NCBI RefSeq assembly: GCF_026240635.1
Contig: NZ_CP110848.1
Coordinates: 2,641,501-2,705,500 of the forward strand
DNA: 64,000 nucleotides
Reading direction: 5' to 3'
From: Trichothermofontia sichuanensis B231
GTDB lineage: Bacteria; Cyanobacteriota; Cyanobacteriia; B231
The position numbers were made by a program, and so were the translations under genes. Below the pieces are notes generated by a model. It ran no database searches and was not told where the DNA came from. It saw nothing but the letters and a program-made list of their open reading frames with translations. Positions 1 through 8,980 of the stretch are shown here, piece after piece. Within the stretch, counting starts at the first letter, position 1; the number at the start of each line of letters is the position of its first letter.

Positions 1-1606
1 CTCGACGACTGAGCAGGTGGAAGTTTTCCTCAAAGAACTCGCTTACTACAACGCGGCTAAGAAAGCAGGGCGAGGGCGACAGATGATTTGCTCAATTTCC
101 CATTCACCCTATTCTGTTAGTGAGCAGATGGAATCCGCTGTGCTATTTACGCCACAGGTCTATACAAATAAACAACACCTAGGGGGTTCTAATGCTAAAC
201 GCAACATCTCCAGTATCGCTGGTACCGAGATAATGCTACGACAAATTTTAATGAACCAGACTCAAGCCGTTGGTAAAAGCTTTGAAGATAGCAAATATCG
301 CTATCTCTATTTTTATCCTACCTACTACTTCACCCCAGAAACCAACTCATTTCTACACCGGGCCTATAGTACTATTGCCCAAACTCGATTTGATACCGGC
401 ATTCGCAACCACTTCATCCCTAAGCAACGAGAAGCAGACTTTAGCCGTGAACGCTATCAAACCGTTGATGCTTTTCTGATGGATGAAGCCTTGCCTCAGC
501 ACAAACAATTGCCTGAAGAGGACCCTAATTTTAGACGCGATCGTACCTTCAAACTAGCCTACCCCGATGATAAACCCCTAACCTTCTATTTTATGGCGCT
601 ACCCCCAGGACGAGACAGTACAGATACCGAATCCTGGGTAATGCCCAGTTGGTTAGCCTTTGCTTTTCCCATGATATTGGATGTTAAAACCGTTGTCTCA
701 GAATCACCCATCCCTCCTTTTACGGATGGGGCTGAATTTGAGGAAAGTGTTTTTCTCGATTCTGCTCCCCACGCTTTTCGTACCTTGGTCGGTCAAGATC
801 GCTTTCGCTTAGATAGTATTCTGGAAGGGTGGACAGATAGCAGTGGAATAAAACGACCGGCACCGCTAAACGTCCTGACTGCCGCCTATGCCATCCATAT
901 AGATGTCAATGCTAAACAGGGCAAAAGAGGCTATGACGCTAACTGGGGACATTTCACAGAACTAGCCAAAGATCTTGAAACCAGCCCACTATATGTCTTT
1001 TCGTATCTGGCCAAGTGGTGTCGGGGCCAAAAGATTGATGAACCCAATCTGCAAAAAATTAGACTCTATACCTATTACTTTTATCCCTGTTTTGATCCCT
1101 ACTGCACCTATAATTTTAATGAGGAAGAATGGAACATGACCACAGAATCAGCCCTGAATCACCCTAAAAAGTTGACAGAATTGTATCGCAAATTCTATCG
1201 AGCCAACAAGCGTTACAATCCCAAAGCTAATGCAGTTCTCAAACCGATTGACATTGCTGCTGATACCATCCTTAAGGCTGAAACCAGTATGTTTCATGAT
1301 GAGGCCCTAGTCACTGTTGTTGCTGCCGAAGTTTGTAAGCTCATGGATCGAGTTCACTCATCCACGGCTGAAGGTCGTTGGGTTGTCAGCGATCGTGAAC
1401 AAGAGCGGCAACTAGTTTTGGACTTTGCTCGCTATTTTGTTATTGATGTATTTGAGAAAGCCTTTGCCGGCGATCGTGCCCGTCTAGCGGGTCGTCAACT
1501 TAACCTGATCCGTGACACCTGCGAATTTCTCTATCGTCTAGAGCAAGACAAGGAAAACCAGGAACTCAAGGCTAAAGGCGAGGCGATCCAGGATGATACT
1601 GAGTAG
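1..1606 (+). CDS. cas10d: Type I-D CRISPR effector large subunit Cas10d (Csc3), C-terminal part, cut by window edge
   Basis: The reading frame is open from base 2 to the stop at 1604-1606, so the gene starts outside the window; the GTG at 17 is only an internal codon. About 535 C-terminal residues are visible of a family that is usually near 1000. Cas10d is the large subunit of the type I-D interference complex. The call rests mainly on context: csc2 and csc1 follow directly, which is the type I-D order cas10d-csc2-csc1. The fragment is rich in Tyr and Phe and has a helical C-terminal part. The N-terminal half, where the family carries its nuclease-like region, lies outside the window, so integrity cannot be judged. 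Spacing to csc2 is 64 bp, so co-transcription is likely. Confidence 0.87.
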   Translation, partial: STTEQVEVFLKELAYYNAAKKAGRGRQMICSISHSPYSVSEQMESAVLFTPQVYTNKQHLGGSNAKRNISSIAGTEIMLRQILMNQTQAVGKSFEDSKYRYLYFYPTYYFTPETNSFLHRAYSTIAQTRFDTGIRNHFIPKQREADFSRERYQTVDAFLMDEALPQHKQLPEEDPNFRRDRTFKLAYPDDKPLTFYFMALPPGRDSTDTESWVMPSWLAFAFPMILDVKTVVSESPIPPFTDGAEFEESVFLDSAPHAFRTLVGQDRFRLDSILEGWTDSSGIKRPAPLNVLTAAYAIHIDVNAKQGKRGYDANWGHFTELAKDLETSPLYVFSYLAKWCRGQKIDEPNLQKIRLYTYYFYPCFDPYCTYNFNEEEWNMTTESALNHPKKLTELYRKFYRANKRYNPKANAVLKPIDIAADTILKAETSMFHDEALVTVVAAEVCKLMDRVHSSTAEGRWVVSDREQERQLVLDFARYFVIDVFEKAFAGDRARLAGRQLNLIRDTCEFLYRLEQDKENQELKAKGEAIQDDTE

Positions 1607-1670
1607 CACGTAATCAGCTCATCTCCTGGTTAATTGATCAATTTTCATTGACTATTAAGAGGATACAAAC

Positions 1671-2681
1671 ATGGCCCTACTAAAATCCGTTGATGCCAAG
1701 TTCTTCCACACTGAAATTCCCTATAAACCGATGGGGAAATATGCCCATTTTCTGACAGTGCGGGTCACCGAATCCTATCCTTTATTCCAAACCGATGGTG
1801 AACTCAATAAGGCGAGGGTACGCGCGGGAATAAGAGACAATAGCACGATCAGCCGTCTTGCCATGTTCAAGCGCAAGCAATCGACGCCAGAGCGCTTGGT
1901 AGGGCGAGAATTGCTGCGCACCTACGGTTTGGTCAAACCAGAAGAATGTGAGTATAACGTTGAGTTTGGGATGGATAACCCTGATTGTATTATCTATGGG
2001 TTTGCGATCGGGGATTCTGGTTCTGAAAAATCCAAAGTAGTCGTTGATACTGCTTTTTCAATTACCGCCTTTGACGAATCTCACGAAACTTTTACCCTGA
2101 ATGCTCCATTTGAGAACGGCACCATGGCTTCTAAAGGGGAAAAGGGTTCTAAACCAGGTGAAGTTACCAGCCGCATTAATCAGCAAGACCACATTCGCCC
2201 CCAGGTATTTTTCCCCAGTATCGTGACCCTCAAAGACCCTACAGAAGCCAGTTTTCTGTATGTTTTCAACAATATCCTAAGGACGCGCCACTACGGAGCC
2301 CAGACGACCCGCACCGGTCGAGTTCGCAATGAGTTGCTTGGGGTCGTATTTGCGGATGGTGAAATCGTCAGTAACCTACGGTGGACTCAGGCGATTTATG
2401 ATCAAATGCAGGCTGATGGTACACTCAAAGCGCCTGATCCTTTAGATGAAGACGATGTATTACAAGCAGCGACCACGACGATTCAATCTCTTATGGCTAA
2501 AGAGTTTATTGTACATACCGATCTGATTGGTCATGACTTTGAACCACTACTGACTGAGGTCAAAGAACTGACGGCTAGTGAGGCTGGTATTCGGTCTATC
2601 CTGAAACAGGCTGATGATGAGGCTAAGGCTTATGCAGAGAAGCACATTGGCAAGAAGAAAGTGGCTAGTGCGAGGTCATAA
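1671..2681 (+). CDS. csc2: Type I-D CRISPR backbone protein Csc2 (Cas7d)
   Basis: 336 residues, the usual length for Csc2, the Cas7-type protein that lines crRNA as the repeated backbone of the I-D complex. The start MALLKSVDAKFF with conserved YKPMGKYAHFLTVRV and the internal TRTGRVRNELLGVVFADGEIVSNL stretch (about residues 215-240) fit the family. The ATG at 1671 has a good ribosome binding site (AGAGGA about 9 bases upstream). The stop at 2681 is two bases from the start of csc1, so translation of the two subunits is probably linked. The basic C-terminus (KKKVASARS) may help RNA binding, which is inference. Confidence 0.93.
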   Translation: MALLKSVDAKFFHTEIPYKPMGKYAHFLTVRVTESYPLFQTDGELNKARVRAGIRDNSTISRLAMFKRKQSTPERLVGRELLRTYGLVKPEECEYNVEFGMDNPDCIIYGFAIGDSGSEKSKVVVDTAFSITAFDESHETFTLNAPFENGTMASKGEKGSKPGEVTSRINQQDHIRPQVFFPSIVTLKDPTEASFLYVFNNILRTRHYGAQTTRTGRVRNELLGVVFADGEIVSNLRWTQAIYDQMQADGTLKAPDPLDEDDVLQAATTTIQSLMAKEFIVHTDLIGHDFEPLLTEVKELTASEAGIRSILKQADDEAKAYAEKHIGKKKVASARS

Positions 2682-2683
2682 CT

Positions 2684-3397
2684 ATGCCCCATGTCTATCG
2701 AGTCATGTTAGAGCTGCATGACAACCTTTACTTTGCTACACGGGAAATTGGGCGACTCTACGAAACGGAACCTGTGCTGCATAATTATGCTCTCTCCTAT
2801 GCCCTGGGTTTGGTAGACAGCGAACAATATGCCACTACGGTTTCAGGAACCAATGGCTATCACTATTTCTGTTCAGAGCAAGTCCCCCAATATCAGGTGC
2901 ATCTTACTCCCCTCAATCAGCAGGGTATCTATGTCACACCCGCTAGGGCTGTTCGTCATTCGACGGTTTTGAACACCTGGAAATATGCTGACAACCGCTA
3001 TCACGTTGAAATGCAGAAAACCCAGAAAAATATCCCTAGCTTTGGGCGTGCGAAGGAGATTGCTCCTGAAAGCCAGTTTGAGTTTTTTGTCATTTCTGCG
3101 CAATCTCTAACCCTTCCTCATTGGATTCGGATCGGCAAATGGATGAGTAAAGCGGAGCTTCAGGTTAAAGAGTTGGCTAGCCCCAAACGTCACCCGGTGC
3201 AGGAATTTTTATTTCCTTATCCACTGAACCCGCTGGATGTCATGTTTACTAACCAGGTGTTAAGTTACGACACTATTAATATGCCTCCAGTCAGTTTAAT
3301 CCGTAATGTGCGGATGCGGGGTGACTTCTACACCTTTGATGGGTTGAGCGAAGCCTTGAAACTACCTGCTAATATGGAATATCGATTTGGCGATTGA
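2684..3397 (+). CDS. csc1: Type I-D CRISPR protein Csc1 (Cas5d)
   Basis: 237 residues. Csc1 is the Cas5-type subunit that caps the 5' handle end of crRNA in the type I-D complex. Its position two bases after csc2 and the N-terminal strand typical of a RAMP fold (MLELHDNLYFATREIGRLYETEP) support the call. In related cyanobacterial operons cas6 usually follows directly, but here 393 bp of repeat-bearing non-coding DNA intervenes, so cas6 may have its own promoter. No truncation is visible, and the C-terminus ends in MEYRFGD as an intact product would. Confidence 0.91.
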   Translation: MPHVYRVMLELHDNLYFATREIGRLYETEPVLHNYALSYALGLVDSEQYATTVSGTNGYHYFCSEQVPQYQVHLTPLNQQGIYVTPARAVRHSTVLNTWKYADNRYHVEMQKTQKNIPSFGRAKEIAPESQFEFFVISAQSLTLPHWIRIGKWMSKAELQVKELASPKRHPVQEFLFPYPLNPLDVMFTNQVLSYDTINMPPVSLIRNVRMRGDFYTFDGLSEALKLPANMEYRFGD

Positions 3398-3469
3398 CCG
3401 TGACCGTTCACAAACCCATTGCAGTCCTTTCCCAATTTGATCCCATACGGGTGTATCTCATTTGTGCAA

Positions 3470-3615
3470 CCCTCACCCTAAATCCGTCTCCCAGAACGGG
3501 AGCGGGGCTTAAAAATCCGCCTCCCCTTCGCCCCATCCTCCCGCAAACGGGGGGTTAGGGGGGCTGGGAGAAGGGGTTGGGGGATGAAGGCCGCATGTTT
3601 CCAACTGAGATGCTC
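3470..3615 (+). repeat. Dispersed GC-rich repeat, copy R1 (left partner of inverted pair around cas6)
   Basis: Fills much of the 393-bp gap between csc1 and cas6. It starts with CCCTCACCCTAAATCCGTCT, has a hairpin-prone CTCCCAGAACGGGAG core, and ends near AACTGAGATGCTC. The first 50 bp (3470-3519) are the exact reverse complement of 4847-4896. Related copies lie at 4794-4896, 19033-19121, 24205-24245, 43248-43290 and 60370-60466. The rest of the gap (3616-3790) shows no gene or CRISPR repeat. Confidence 0.85.
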
Positions 3616-3790
3616 TCATCCCATCCCCCTGTCGTTGGGCAGGGGTACGGAGGTGACTACAACGGTATTTATCGGGTTAACCTTCTGAACATCTAACTCA
3701 ACGCTGACACGACCTTAGGTTAGGATACCCACGCTCCTAACGCCGATCGTCTCATCCGTATCCTTGTCCACTCACTCCTAGCTTCAGATA

Positions 3791-4753
3791 ATGCCCCATA
3801 GTCTCGTTCTCAACCTACTGCCTGAATCCCCGATTCCGCCTGGATTTACCAGCGGCAAACATCTGTACGCTCTCTTCCTCAACTTAGTGAGTAGCATCGA
3901 TCGCGAGATGGGCGACGCTCTCCACACTAACGAACGCAACAAAGCCTTTACCCTTAGCCCGCTGCAAGTCCCCCAGGCCCTACGCTCCAAACCCTATCTG
4001 CAACAGTCAAAGATTAAAAGTCAAAATGCCAATCAAAATGCCAATCAAAATGCCAATCAAAATGCCAAGCGAAATTCAACGTTGCTAACCTGGCATTATA
4101 CCCAGCCGATTGCCCCTGGTACCCCCTGTTGGTGGCGGATCTCACTGTTGGACGATCGCCTCTTTAGCCGCCTCACGCCCCTCTGGCTTAACCTCAATTT
4201 GCAGCAACCCTGGCACCTAGGGCCTGCGAATTTACACATTGTTAGTATTCAGGGTACTCCCCAAAGCGGCCAGCCTTGGGCTAACTTTTGTCCCTATGCC
4301 CAACTCTATGAACAAGCATCTGATACGGATCGTAAACTGACCCTCCAGTTTTACACGCCTACTGCCTTCCGTCAGGGTAAATATGATACAGCTTTACCCA
4401 CCCCCGATCGTGTGTTTAGTAGCCTCCTGAGACGATGGAATCACCACAGCGGTCTTGAATTTTCCCCCGACATTGTGACCGTTATTCAAACCAGTTATTT
4501 CGATATTCACACTGAAATTGTCACCGATCCCCGTGCCCAATTCCAGCACACTGGCGTTACCGTTAATCTAGAAAATCAGTTCATTGGCTGCGTCGGCAAA
4601 GTCACCTACCAAGTTCTCGATCGCGTCTCTGGGCAAACCTTGAAACAAATCAATGCCCTAGCTGATTTTGCCCTGTATGCGGGGGTAGGCCGGAAAACTC
4701 CGATGGGGATGGGAATGGCCAAGAGGGAACAGGCTGCAAAATTGCCCTCTTGA
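3791..4753 (+). CDS. cas6: CRISPR pre-crRNA endoribonuclease Cas6
   Basis: 320 residues. Cas6 cuts CRISPR precursor transcripts within the repeat to release guide RNAs for the I-D complex. The C-terminus has the glycine-rich loop expected of Cas6 (YAGVGRKTPMGMGMAKR, about residues 296-312), preceded by a conserved region with NLENQFIGCVGKV. Residues about 78-92 are a low-complexity QNAN tract encoded by tandem 12-bp repeats. The ATG at 3791 is the first start after a long non-coding stretch. The gene sits between perfect 50-bp inverted repeats. No cas4, cas1, cas2 or array follows, because trmFO comes next on the other strand. Confidence 0.87.
   Translation: MPHSLVLNLLPESPIPPGFTSGKHLYALFLNLVSSIDREMGDALHTNERNKAFTLSPLQVPQALRSKPYLQQSKIKSQNANQNANQNANQNAKRNSTLLTWHYTQPIAPGTPCWWRISLLDDRLFSRLTPLWLNLNLQQPWHLGPANLHIVSIQGTPQSGQPWANFCPYAQLYEQASDTDRKLTLQFYTPTAFRQGKYDTALPTPDRVFSSLLRRWNHHSGLEFSPDIVTVIQTSYFDIHTEIVTDPRAQFQHTGVTVNLENQFIGCVGKVTYQVLDRVSGQTLKQINALADFALYAGVGRKTPMGMGMAKREQAAKLPS
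4022..4069 (+). repeat. Tandem 12-bp repeat (CAAAATGCCAAT, four units) inside cas6
   Basis: Three exact units of CAAAATGCCAAT at 4022, 4034 and 4046 and a fourth ending in AAG instead of AAT. The unit is in frame and encodes Gln-Asn-Ala-Asn, giving a flexible Asn/Gln-rich insert near residue 80 of Cas6. Because the unit is a multiple of three, copy-number change by slippage would lengthen or shorten the insert without breaking the frame. Confidence 0.97.
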
Positions 4754-4793
4754 TCGGTCTTTCACTCGTGTTCCCTTTATTTGGACTTGATCT

Positions 4794-4896
4794 GACCGGC
4801 AGCCCTCATCCCCCAACCCTTTCTCCCACGAGGAGCGAAGGGGAGCCGGATTTTTAAGCCCCGCTCCCGTTCTGGGAGACGGATTTAGGGTGAGGG
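4794..4896 (-). repeat. Dispersed GC-rich repeat, copy R2 (right partner of inverted pair around cas6)
   Basis: Same family as R1 but in opposite orientation. Bases 4847-4896 are the perfect reverse complement of 3470-3519. The left part (GACCGGCAGCCCTCATCCCC) is shared with copy R3 near 19033. It lies between the convergent stops of cas6 and trmFO, so it could also act as a bidirectional stem-loop terminator. Confidence 0.85.
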
Positions 4897-4952
4897 TGCT
4901 GCAAGTTGTGTCAGTCAATCAAGTTGTAAAGGTAGTGGCGACGGCGATCGCA

Positions 4953-6314
4953 TTACGGGCACAGCCCCAGTGTCGATCGTTGCCAGGTACTTAAATCCGC
5001 CAGGGCACGATCGCGGTATCGGCCATAGCGCTGGCGTTTATCCCGAACCCGCTCCGGCAAATCCGGCAGGATGCCAAAATTAGGCGGCATGGGTTGGAAA
5101 TGTTTGGGGGAAGCGCTGCTGATGAAGTCGAACAGAGCACCCATCATCGTCGTCTTAGGCAAAGCAACGGGCGGTAACCCGTGGGCCAAGCGGGCCGCAT
5201 TGGTCCCTGCTAACCACCCCCCAGCCGCGGCGGCAGTATATCCTTCCGTACCAATCAATTGTCCTGCGGCGAGGAGCGTGGGCCGTTGCTTGAACTGCAA
5301 CGTGGGCAAAAGTAATTCGGGCGCATTGATAAACGTATTGCGGTGCATTACCCCCAGTCGCACAAATTCGGCTTTTTCCAGACCTGGAATCATCCGAAAC
5401 ACTCGCATCTGTTCTCCCCACCGGAGATTGGTTTGAAACCCTACCATATTCCACAGGTGCCCCGCCCGATCCTCCTGGCGCAGTTGCACGACCGCATAAG
5501 GCCATTTGCCCTTCCCCGGTTCCCCCGTCCCCGGTCGCTCAATCCCCACAGGTTTAAGGGGACCATAGCGCATCGTATCTTCACCGCGACGGGCCATTTC
5601 CTCGATCGGTAAACAACCTTCAAAAAATTTCGCTGTCTCCCGTTCAAAGTTCTTCAATTCCACCTGCTCCGCTGTGCAGAGGGCCTGCCAGAAGGCAAGA
5701 TACTGCTCCCGATCTAGAGGGCAGTTGAGATAGGCCGCCTCCCCCCTTTGATAGCGGGAGGCCAAAAAAGCAATGCGGCGATCGATGGATTCCCCGACGA
5801 CGATTGGGCTAGCTGCATCAAAGAAGCTCAGGTAATCCTGGCCAGTAAAGCGTTGCAAGGCTGCCGCAAGATCAGGACTGGTAAGCGGCCCCGTGGTTAG
5901 CACGCTAATGCCCGTATTGGGCAGCGATCGCACCTCCTCCCGGCGTAATTCAATCAAAGGATGATTAGCCAGGGTTTCCGTTAGCGTCCGGCTAAACACA
6001 GCGCGATCAACAGCCAACGCACCGCCTGCTGGAACCGCATGGCGATCCGCCATCTGGATAATGATCGATCCCAATCGTCGTAATTCTGCGTGCAGGAGTC
6101 CAGCCGCACGATCACTCGCTTGTGCTCCAAAAGAATTACTACACACCAACTCAGCCAGATCGTCTGTATGGTGAGCAGGGCTGGTGCGCTGGGGACGCAT
6201 CTCGTACAGGATCACTGGGACACCCGCCTGGGCCAGTTGCCATGCCGCCTCAGTGCCAGCGAGACCCCCACCAATTACCTGTACGGGTTGTTGTGCAGTT
6301 GATACGGGGAACAT
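4953..6314 (-). CDS. trmFO: Methylenetetrahydrofolate--tRNA-(uracil-5-)-methyltransferase TrmFO
   Basis: 453 residues, normal for the family. TrmFO makes the T54 methyl group of tRNA using methylene-tetrahydrofolate and FAD. The N-terminus holds the dinucleotide-binding motif [19 protein letters not shown] (residues about 13-31), followed by the family signatures YEMRP, LVCSNSF and [10 protein letters not shown]; the mid-section has [14 protein letters not shown]. The start at 6314 is the first ATG before the Rossmann motif. It is the last of three consecutive minus-strand genes (sat, orthocaspase, trmFO), with a 99-bp gap to the previous one. Confidence 0.97.
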   Translation of the reverse strand: MFPVSTAQQPVQVIGGGLAGTEAAWQLAQAGVPVILYEMRPQRTSPAHHTDDLAELVCSNSFGAQASDRAAGLLHAELRRLGSIIIQMADRHAVPAGGALAVDRAVFSRTLTETLANHPLIELRREEVRSLPNTGISVLTTGPLTSPDLAAALQRFTGQDYLSFFDAASPIVVGESIDRRIAFLASRYQRGEAAYLNCPLDREQYLAFWQALCTAEQVELKNFERETAKFFEGCLPIEEMARRGEDTMRYGPLKPVGIERPGTGEPGKGKWPYAVVQLRQEDRAGHLWNMVGFQTNLRWGEQMRVFRMIPGLEKAEFVRLGVMHRNTFINAPELLLPTLQFKQRPTLLAAGQLIGTEGYTAAAAGGWLAGTNAARLAHGLPPVALPKTTMMGALFDFISSASPKHFQPMPPNFGILPDLPERVRDKRQRYGRYRDRALADLSTWQRSTLGLCP

Positions 6315-6413
6315 GCTGGATGTTGAATTTGAGGGTTTAGAGGGTTAGCTTTGGCCGACGAGATGCCTGCTCCGCGGCTATCTCGCCTTAACAACTTGCT
6401 AAACAATTGGATA

Positions 6414-8954
6414 CTAAACAACTTGATAAATGACATTAAAGGTTGCCCAAGTCCGAACGTCCAGACTATAGGTATCACTGGCAGCGGTCAAACGCTGACC
6501 TGTCGCCGCGGTCGCTTGCTGTAGATCCTTTAATACTGCCTGGGCCACTTCCAGCGGATTGGCCAGGGGCACTAGCCGCTGACCGTCGGTAATTCCCGCC
6601 GGGATCGTTTCGCGAATCGTGGACATTCCCTTACCTAGCGCGGTCATTGCTTGGGGGAAAGGGGCATGGCTGCCAATCAGGAACAATTCCATTTGCCCTT
6701 GCACGCCCGTTACCACCCAGGGACTCGGCGCATCGATCGCGGGCAGGGTGATCACAGCCCCCGGTGGGATCACCTGATCCTGAAGGCGCGGGCGCTTATC
6801 CTGGGGATAGGTCTTCAGGCTACCAGACAGGGCGATCGCATTGCCCCCCGTATCCAGACCCAACAACAGATAGTAGATAGGAGCACCGCTGTAGTTATAA
6901 AGGGAGTAGCGCACCTGGCTGCCAACTGGCACCTGAAGAATAGGTCCATCCGGTGGCAAGGGACTAGCCATCTTCATGGCACCCACAATCGCAGGCGCCT
7001 CTGGTGGCAAGGGCACCCGCTCCGTGAATTGTTGATACACCAAGCGATCTGGCCTCACCTGGATAATAGTTAAACACAGACCCAGTTGGGATGAGGTTGG
7101 ATTACTGGTCAAGCGCAGATACTTGACCGCCAACAAGGTTTGTAATTGCGGCGCAAGGCGATGGACCGCCACCTTCACGGCCTCCTCCCCCGCCACCAGG
7201 GTGTTGGGAATTACCTGTCGGGCGATCGACATCAGGCCATAACTGGCGCGATCAAATAAAGATGCTAAAGCAGGAGCCATATCAACCTGGGTAGTCGACA
7301 GGGAAGTCGTTGCCAGCGTTGGGGGACGAGGCGTTTTCCTGGGCAGTAATCCGGCGATGAGGGTCGGAGACAAGGGGCTGACTCGTCCAAACAGGTAATC
7401 TGCTGGCTGATCCGCCAGGACCGTAGAAACCATCGGCAGGGTAGAAAAGGCACTGGTGGCATCCACACGTTCAATCCGCTCCAGGGTACTGTCCAGCCCC
7501 ACCACCAAATTCATCTGACGCGGCACGACTCGCACCAATTCCTGAAGCAACTGGCCTACGGCAAGGGTGGGCAGACGCTTCTCCTGAGAGGATCCGTCAC
7601 CCGGCTCAGGGCTGGCTACTGCCCCGTCATCTGCCCCTGGTGTCGCTGCTAACAACCGTACACGCGCCAGTAACCCACTGCGGGACTGAACCTGAACCTG
7701 GAGCGGCTGGCTGAGGCTGGGGTCTAGTAGGGTGAATTGGGAATGGGCACCATATTGGGCGACCACCAGCGGTGGCAAGCCCGCCAACTGGATCTGCCCC
7801 GTTTTGCCATCTCCCTCCACCGCCACAACTACTGCATCGGCGTTAGCACCGTATGTTCCCGACAAGGCAGAAGCGGCAACCCCGATCGTATTAGGGACAT
7901 AGTAGGGAACACTGCGGGTTTCGCCACTGAGTTGGGGCATCTGGCTGCTCCCCGCCACCTGCTGCACGGCTTGGCGGGTGGCGGCAAAGCTAGTGACGAT
8001 CGTCGCTGCGGGCAGCAGGTGCCACAGGTGGTGAACCAAGCTAGCGGTCAACAACCCACTGCTAAAGCCATTCCAATCCACTTCAAAGGCATTTCCCCCG
8101 ATCGCGGGCAGCGGGGTTCCGGCGGGTAGTAACGGACTGGCGCTCAACAGGGTGCCCGGAAACCGTTGCCAGTAGGTGGCTTGCCCCTTAAGTTTGAGGT
8201 TGGTGGCTGGTTGGCGCAGGCTGGCTTGTGCCTCTAGGGCATCGGCACTGAGGTGACCCGTCAGGGGACTTAAGCGCGATCGCACCCGCAGGTTACCCGT
8301 CAACGCCGTTCCCACCCCCCAAAGGGGCAACTCATCCGCAGTCATCACCGTGTCATTAGAATCAGACAGGCTGTAGTAGCTCGTATCCAGTACCGTTGTG
8401 ACCTGATCCGTCCGCAGTGATCGCAGCAACAGATACAGGGTTTCCTCAACCAAATCATTAATCACGGGGATGGCATCTGGCGGGGTGGGCGCCAGGAGAC
8501 CATCGATCGGCACCAAGCTCAACTGGGGGGAAACCGTTGCCCCCGGCAGATTAACCAGACTGCCATAGCCGCTGAAGTGGACCAGGACCACATCCCCCGG
8601 TTGGGCCTGCTGAATCAGATGCTCCCGAAAAGCTGTCTCAATCCCCGCACGGGTTGCCTGTTGATCGGTCAACGTGAGGATATCAGCCGGCTGAAACCCA
8701 AACCGGTGGATCAACAATTCCCGCTGAAGTGCCACATCCGTCAGACACCCCTTCAGGGTCAAATCAGCAGTAGCCGTCGCCTCCAGGGCCTTGGCCGGAT
8801 AGGCGTTAATCCCAATCAACAGAGCCAGCTTGCGGCTGCCCGGTTTCGCCAACGCCCGCTGATAGCGATCGCCCAGCAGCGTCAGGGCCACCTCACTGAT
8901 AGCCGTTGCGGCGAGAACACCACCCGTTTGCTGCAAAAAGGTTCGTCGCTTCAT
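6414..8954 (-). CDS. Tat-exported caspase-like (orthocaspase) protein with Tyr/Ser in place of the His/Cys dyad
   Basis: 846 residues. The N-terminus MKRRTFLQQTGGVLAATA has a twin-arginine export motif and hydrophobic core. Residues about 41-200 are a peptidase C14 caspase-like domain: LALLIGINAY strand, TDQQATRAGI, then VHFSGYG and VLDTSYYS. Active members have His in HFSGHG and Cys in DCCHSG or DSCHSG; here Tyr130 and Ser192 occupy those positions. The C-terminal third resembles the DUF4384-type region often fused to cyanobacterial caspases (LYNYSGAPIYYLLLGLDTGGNAI). A non-proteolytic role in the periplasm or envelope is inferred. It starts 26 bp after sat on the same strand. Confidence 0.85.
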   Translation of the reverse strand: MKRRTFLQQTGGVLAATAISEVALTLLGDRYQRALAKPGSRKLALLIGINAYPAKALEATATADLTLKGCLTDVALQRELLIHRFGFQPADILTLTDQQATRAGIETAFREHLIQQAQPGDVVLVHFSGYGSLVNLPGATVSPQLSLVPIDGLLAPTPPDAIPVINDLVEETLYLLLRSLRTDQVTTVLDTSYYSLSDSNDTVMTADELPLWGVGTALTGNLRVRSRLSPLTGHLSADALEAQASLRQPATNLKLKGQATYWQRFPGTLLSASPLLPAGTPLPAIGGNAFEVDWNGFSSGLLTASLVHHLWHLLPAATIVTSFAATRQAVQQVAGSSQMPQLSGETRSVPYYVPNTIGVAASALSGTYGANADAVVVAVEGDGKTGQIQLAGLPPLVVAQYGAHSQFTLLDPSLSQPLQVQVQSRSGLLARVRLLAATPGADDGAVASPEPGDGSSQEKRLPTLAVGQLLQELVRVVPRQMNLVVGLDSTLERIERVDATSAFSTLPMVSTVLADQPADYLFGRVSPLSPTLIAGLLPRKTPRPPTLATTSLSTTQVDMAPALASLFDRASYGLMSIARQVIPNTLVAGEEAVKVAVHRLAPQLQTLLAVKYLRLTSNPTSSQLGLCLTIIQVRPDRLVYQQFTERVPLPPEAPAIVGAMKMASPLPPDGPILQVPVGSQVRYSLYNYSGAPIYYLLLGLDTGGNAIALSGSLKTYPQDKRPRLQDQVIPPGAVITLPAIDAPSPWVVTGVQGQMELFLIGSHAPFPQAMTALGKGMSTIRETIPAGITDGQRLVPLANPLEVAQAVLKDLQQATAATGQRLTAASDTYSLDVRTWATFNVIYQVV

Positions 8955-8980
8955 GATGTGCCCTGGGTGTCATAGGGGCC

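Noticed and set aside
3398-3790. Possible CRISPR array between csc1 and cas6
   Set aside because: There is no regularly spaced repeat; the repeated text is a single copy of a dispersed GC-rich family also found far from cas genes.
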